Below are positions 6,410-9,216 of a stretch of DNA of 9,216 nucleotides, in pieces. The stretch covers positions 1 through 9,216 of the forward strand of contig JBAPUB010000142.1 of the NCBI GenBank assembly GCA_049282455.1. Reading direction: 5' to 3'. Origin of the DNA: JBAPUB01 sp049282455 (GTDB lineage Bacteria > Actinomycetota > Actinomycetes > JAHEKZ01). How positions within the stretch are numbered: position 1 is the first letter of the stretch; the number at the start of each line of letters is the position of its first letter. The position numbers and the translations under genes were made by a program. Under the pieces are notes generated by a model. The model did not search any database. It saw only the letters and a list, made by a program, of their open reading frames with translations, and was not told the DNA's origin.

Positions 6410-8372
6410 ACCGGCGCGTGCGGCCCTCGGTGGGGTCCTGGTCGCCGCAACGGTGATGGCGGCCGCACTCGTCCTCGGGGGCGGTCGTCCTCAGCGGGCA
6501 CCGGCCGGGATCCCCGATGCCGGCCTGGTCACGGAGTGGGCGCTGGCCGGCGCCCGGCTGACCGCGGACCTGGCAGCAGTGGCCACAGTGGGGCTGCTCC
6601 TCGCAGCCGCGGTGCTCGTCCCCTCGACCAAGGAGGTGCTGTCCCGCGGGGCCCGTCGCGCGGCGGTTTCGGCCTCCTGGGCCGGCCTGGTCTGGACGGC
6701 GGCGGCCGCCGCCCTGGCCGTGCTCACCCTGGCCGACGTCCTGGCGCTACCCCTCGCCGACGTGCTGCGACCGTCACTGCTGCGCACCTACCTGCCCGAC
6801 CTCCCGGCAGCGTCCGGCTGGGCCGTGACCGCCGGGCTCGCCGCGGTTGCCGCACTCACAGCTCGCACGAGCCGGCGGCCCTCGGGTGCCTGGGCGGCGC
6901 TGGTCGTGGCGCTCGTCGCCGTGGCGCCGCCGGCCCTGGCCGGGCACGCAGCCGCCGCGGGTGACCACGACCTGGCGATCTCGTCGCTGGTCGTCCACGT
7001 GGTTGCCGTCGTCGTCTGGGTCGGGGGGCTCGTGGCCCTCGTCTGGTACGCCGGCACCGACGGCCGGTTCCTGTCGACCGCCGCCCACCGGTACAGCCCG
7101 ATGGCGCTGACCGCGTTCGTCGCGGTCGGCGTCAGCGGTGTCGCCAACGCGGTCGTCCGACTGCCCCACTGGTCCAACCTCTGGGACTCCGGCTACGGAA
7201 GGCTCGTGTCGGTCAAGCTGGCGCTGTTCGTCGTCCTCGGGGTCTTCGGCTGGTGGCACCGACGCCGCACCCTCCCAGCCCTGGAGCGTGGAGAACCCAA
7301 CGCGTTTCGGCGGTTCGCCGGCGTGGAGGCCCTGGTCATGGTGGCGGTGATCGGCGTCGCGGCTGCTCTGTCGCGAACTCCCACCCCGGTCGACCCGCAG
7401 GCAGTCCCGCTGAGCCGGGCTGCCGAGGTGCTGGGCTACGCAGTTCCACCGGCGCCCACGCTCGAGCGACTGGTCACCGCGTGGCGCATCGACACCCTGG
7501 TCGCTCTCACGCTGCTGGCCATGGTGGTGTTCTACGCAGCGGCGGTCATCCGGCTGCGAAGGCGCGGCGACCCATGGCCGGTCGGCCGGTCGATCTCCTG
7601 GGCCCTCGGCGTCGTCGTCATGGCCGTCGCAACCCTGTCGGGACTGTCGACCTACGGGCGGCTCGTCTTCAGCATCCACATGACCCAGCACATGCTGCTG
7701 GGCATGGTGGCACCAATCCTGCTGGTCCTCGGCGCCCCGATCGGCCTGGCGATCCGGGCCCTCCCCGCCGCCGGACGCGACCAGCCCGCCGGTGCACGCG
7801 AGTGGCTGCTCGCCGTGCTTCACAGCCGGGTTGTGAGGGTCCTCACCAACCCTGTGGTGGCACTCGTCTTGTTCATCACCGCGCCGTACATGGTCTACTT
7901 CGGCCCGCTCTTCGGCTACGCCATGCAGCACCACTGGGCACACCTCGCCATGCACGCGCACTTCGTCCTGGTCGGGTACCTCTTCTACGAGTCGATCATC
8001 GGGGTGGACCCGCTGCCCAACCGGGCGCCCTTCCCGCTGCGGCTCATCGTGCTGTTCGTCTCGTTGCCGTTCCACGCGTTCTTCGCCATAGCGCTGATGA
8101 GCTCGTCAACCGTCGTGGCGCACGCCTACTACGCCAGCCTCGGCAACCCCTACGCCATCAACCAGCTGGTGGACCAGACCACCGGGTCGTCGTTCGCGTG
8201 GGGGTTCGGCGAGGTGCCGATGGCGATCGCGCTGATCGCCCTGCTCATCCAGTGGGCGCGCGACGACGCGAGGACCGCGCGCCGTGGCGACCGTCAGGCC
8301 GACCGTGACGGCGACGCCGAGCGCGAGGCCTACAACCAGATGCTGGCGGCCCGGTCCAGGCGCGACCACTGA
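6402..8372 (+). CDS. CopD-CtaG fusion: copper transport / cytochrome c oxidase assembly membrane protein
   Basis: Polytopic membrane protein of 656 residues in two parts. The N-terminal half (about 1-325) is CopD-like: several helices, then GHAAAAGDHD (181-190), His199 and WVGGL (206-210), a family block, plus helices near 232-250, 270-285 and 308-323. The C-terminal half (about 360-625) is of the caa3-type CtaG family: HMTQHM (426-431), HHWAHLAMHAHF (510-521) and LPFHAFFAIALMSS (555-568), whose clustered His are likely copper or haem ligands. A charged tail (about 626-656) is cytosolic. The inferred role is to accept copper from CopC and deliver it for oxidase assembly; the same fusion is known in actinobacteria (Rv0102-like, from memory). 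The ATG at 6402 lies inside the end of copC (8-base overlap) without a clear Shine-Dalgarno sequence, implying translational coupling. Its stop codon falls in the first of four tandem repeats. Confidence 0.93.
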   Translation: MARPARAALGGVLVAATVMAAALVLGGGRPQRAPAGIPDAGLVTEWALAGARLTADLAAVATVGLLLAAAVLVPSTKEVLSRGARRAAVSASWAGLVWTAAAAALAVLTLADVLALPLADVLRPSLLRTYLPDLPAASGWAVTAGLAAVAALTARTSRRPSGAWAALVVALVAVAPPALAGHAAAAGDHDLAISSLVVHVVAVVVWVGGLVALVWYAGTDGRFLSTAAHRYSPMALTAFVAVGVSGVANAVVRLPHWSNLWDSGYGRLVSVKLALFVVLGVFGWWHRRRTLPALERGEPNAFRRFAGVEALVMVAVIGVAAALSRTPTPVDPQAVPLSRAAEVLGYAVPPAPTLERLVTAWRIDTLVALTLLAMVVFYAAAVIRLRRRGDPWPVGRSISWALGVVVMAVATLSGLSTYGRLVFSIHMTQHMLLGMVAPILLVLGAPIGLAIRALPAAGRDQPAGAREWLLAVLHSRVVRVLTNPVVALVLFITAPYMVYFGPLFGYAMQHHWAHLAMHAHFVLVGYLFYESIIGVDPLPNRAPFPLRLIVLFVSLPFHAFFAIALMSSSTVVAHAYYASLGNPYAINQLVDQTTGSSFAWGFGEVPMAIALIALLIQWARDDARTARRGDRQADRDGDAEREAYNQMLAARSRRDH

Positions 8373-8415
8373 GCACAACCACTGGGCACAACCACTGGGC
8401 ACGTCCACTGGGCGC
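8364..8415 (+). repeat. Four tandem 13-bp repeats across the end of the CopD-CtaG gene
   Basis: Units: 8364-8376, 8377-8389, 8390-8402 and 8403-8415, with consensus AACCACTGGGCAC. Units 2 and 3 are identical. Unit 1 differs at two bases (GA at the start region and TGA for TGG), and its TGA is the stop codon of the CopD-CtaG gene. Unit 4 differs at its first two bases and near its end. A period of 13 is not a multiple of three, so this is not a protein repeat. Likely replication slippage, or a cluster of binding sites each containing CCACTGG; no function is known. Confidence 0.85.
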
Positions 8416-8423
8416 GCGAGCCC
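8410..8423. terminator. Possible hairpin between converging genes
   Basis: GGGC (8410-8413) and GCCC (8420-8423) could pair around a six-base loop, at the end of the tandem repeats and between the convergent CopD-CtaG gene and the tRNA. There is no T-run on either side and the stem has only four pairs, so this is a weak candidate. The remaining bases 8424-8467 hold a 10-bp palindrome TGCACGTGCA (8440-8449) and nothing else I can name. Confidence 0.2.
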
Positions 8424-8467
8424 GATCAGGTTGTGAGCGTGCACGTGCAGCGACTCGCGCCATTGGG

Positions 8468-8541
8468 TGGAGCTGAGGGGATTTGAACCCCTGACCCCCT
8501 CGTTGCGAACGAGGTGCGCTACCGGACTGCGCCACAGCCCC
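8468..8541 (-). tRNA. tRNA-Ala (anticodon CGC)
   Basis: A 74-base cloverleaf on the minus strand. The acceptor stem GGGGCTG pairs with CAGCTCC and includes G3:U70, the alanine identity pair. D stem GCGC/GCGC with GG in the loop; anticodon stem CCTCG/CGAGG with loop TTCGCAA, so the anticodon is CGC, reading GCG. The five-base variable region is GGGTC. T arm AGGGG-TTCAAAT-CCCCT; discriminator A at 8468. The next bases are CCC rather than CCA, so the tail must be added enzymatically. It lies downstream of the SepX-like gene on the same strand and converges with the CopD-CtaG gene. Confidence 0.97.
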
Positions 8542-8556
8542 AACGAACGTCGCCCG

Positions 8557-8562
8557 AGGATA
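8557..8562 (-). promoter_or_regulatory. -10 box of the tRNA-Ala gene
   Basis: TATCCT on the minus strand, ending 15 bases before the first base of the tRNA, which would leave a leader of about 7-9 bases to be trimmed by RNase P. No strong -35 is visible; TTCGGC at 18 bases spacing is a poor match. The rest of the 83-base gap to the SepX-like gene has only a 4-bp stem (8578-8590). Confidence 0.45.
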
Positions 8563-8624
8563 CCAACGAGGTGAACACGGGCCGAACCCGGTGAGTGAGG
8601 AGCTGATGAGGAACGCAGCAGACG

Positions 8625-9216
8625 TCAGTCGTTGACGGCGCGGCGGTCCCGGTTCGCGTTCGGGTCGGCGTGGTCGATGATCGCGTTGAGCTCGTCATCG
8701 GCCTTGTGCGCCTGCTCGACGACCTGCTCCTGGCTCTCGACCTCGTCGTCCAGCAGGCGGCCAGAGGTCCATGCGCCGGGGGTCGTGAGGTCGATGACCC
8801 GGATCGGGCGGATCGCCTTCGGCTTGTTGACGTACGTCGGCACGGGCCAGGACTCCGGACGCCACGCCTGCTCCGGCGATGTCTCGACATCCGGTTGGGT
8901 GTCCACTTCGGCGCGACCCTGGGCCCCGACGGCGGCGTCGCCCGCCTGCCCGGTCGGGCTCGCCGCGAGCACCGGTTCGGCCCCCTTGGTCTCGACCACC
9001 ACGGCCCGGGAGAGGTCCAGGCTCGGCCGAGCGGGCGCCGGAGCCGCGCGGGAGGCCCGCCGACGGGCAGCAGCCGAGCGCTTGGCCTGCAGGCGCAGGT
9101 GCACGACGAAGCCCACGAGCAGCATGAGCACAGGTACGACCGACCAGACCGGAACGACGCCCGCGACTGCCAGGGCCGACAGCAGGACGGTCAGCGACGC
9201 AAGGACGAGCAGGCTC
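8625..9216 (-). CDS. sepX: SepX/GlpR-like divisome membrane protein (N-terminus beyond right edge)
   Basis: The last 196 residues are visible; the frame stays open to the window edge, so the true start lies outside. Two close hydrophobic stretches come first (about visible residues 1-22 and 25-39, split by the short VPVW turn), then a basic segment rich in Arg/Lys/Ala, a low-complexity acidic/Ala-rich linker, and a conserved C-terminal block: W-R-P-x2-W-P-V-P-T-Y-V followed by I-D-L-T-T-P-G-A-W-T-S-G. That block and the double helix match actinobacterial SepX / gephyrin-like-protein receptor (GlpR), which helps organise the FtsZ divisome at the membrane. A charged Glu/Gln/Asp-rich tail follows. 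The start codons visible near 9131 and 9125 lie inside the second helix and would break the helix pair, so they are not used. In M. tuberculosis the matching gene is Rv0996 (from memory), in the same neighbourhood as pmt, rsmI and metS. Confidence 0.75.
   Translation of the reverse strand, partial: SLLVLASLTVLLSALAVAGVVPVWSVVPVLMLLVGFVVHLRLQAKRSAAARRRASRAAPAPARPSLDLSRAVVVETKGAEPVLAASPTGQAGDAAVGAQGRAEVDTQPDVETSPEQAWRPESWPVPTYVNKPKAIRPIRVIDLTTPGAWTSGRLLDDEVESQEQVVEQAHKADDELNAIIDHADPNANRDRRAVND

Noticed and set aside
6774..8075. Minus-strand open frame opposite CopD-CtaG (433 codons)
   Set aside because: A hydrophilic His/Asp/Gly/Arg-rich composition mirrors the codons of the membrane helices on the other strand; no start signal.
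8440..8449. Palindrome TGCACGTGCA in the convergent gap
   Set aside because: It is perfect but only 10 bp with no flanking extension; such palindromes arise often in GC-rich DNA and no partner site or promoter is near.
8364..8541. tRNA 3' end plus repeats as a mobile-element attachment site
   Set aside because: There is no integrase, no duplicate of the tRNA end and no foreign gene; the repeats lie 52 bases from the tRNA and do not match it.
8578..8590. Hairpin CGGG-5-CCCG after the SepX-like gene as a terminator
   Set aside because: It has a four-pair stem without a T-run; too weak to call.

Overview
The window comes from a high-GC actinobacterium. Evidence includes strongly G/C-biased third codon positions, several GTG starts, actinobacterial-type proteins (protein O-mannosyltransferase, a SepX/GlpR-like divisome protein, a CopD-CtaG fusion) and -10 boxes of the TANNNT type placed a few bases before start codons. 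The gene set resembles the Mycobacterium tuberculosis segment that carries Rv0996 (GlpR), Rv1002c (pmt), Rv1003 (rsmI) and Rv1007c (metS), recalled from memory. I read it as an ordinary actinobacterial core neighbourhood with a few lineage-specific insertions. I see no transposase, integrase, CRISPR array or phage gene.

Layout: the left half is on the minus strand. In transcription order it holds rsmI (16S rRNA methyltransferase), a metallo-beta-lactamase-fold hydrolase translationally coupled to it by ATGA, metG (methionyl-tRNA synthetase), and a tryptophanase/tyrosine phenol-lyase family enzyme cut by the left edge. The lyase and metG each appear to have their own promoter close to the start codon. 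The middle is a plus-strand set starting divergently from rsmI: pmt (membrane O-mannosyltransferase), a membrane-anchored CopC-like copper carrier, and a CopD-CtaG fusion overlapping copC by 8 bases. Facing it on the minus strand are a tRNA-Ala(CGC) gene with its own -10 box and, at the right edge, the C-terminal two-thirds or so of a SepX/GlpR-like cell-division membrane protein.

How it fits together: rsmI, metG and tRNA-Ala serve translation. The plus-strand set serves the cell envelope: pmt mannosylates exported proteins, while CopC and CopD-CtaG are expected to bind and move copper for cytochrome oxidase assembly. CopC has a Ser/Thr/Pro/Ala-rich linker outside the membrane, which makes it a candidate substrate of the adjacent Pmt.

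No clearly new multi-gene system is visible. The points most worth a second look are three likely leaderless starts, the unassigned substrate of the lyase and a palindrome upstream of its promoter, the Pmt-CopC pairing, and four 13-bp tandem repeats that begin across the stop codon of the CopD-CtaG gene.
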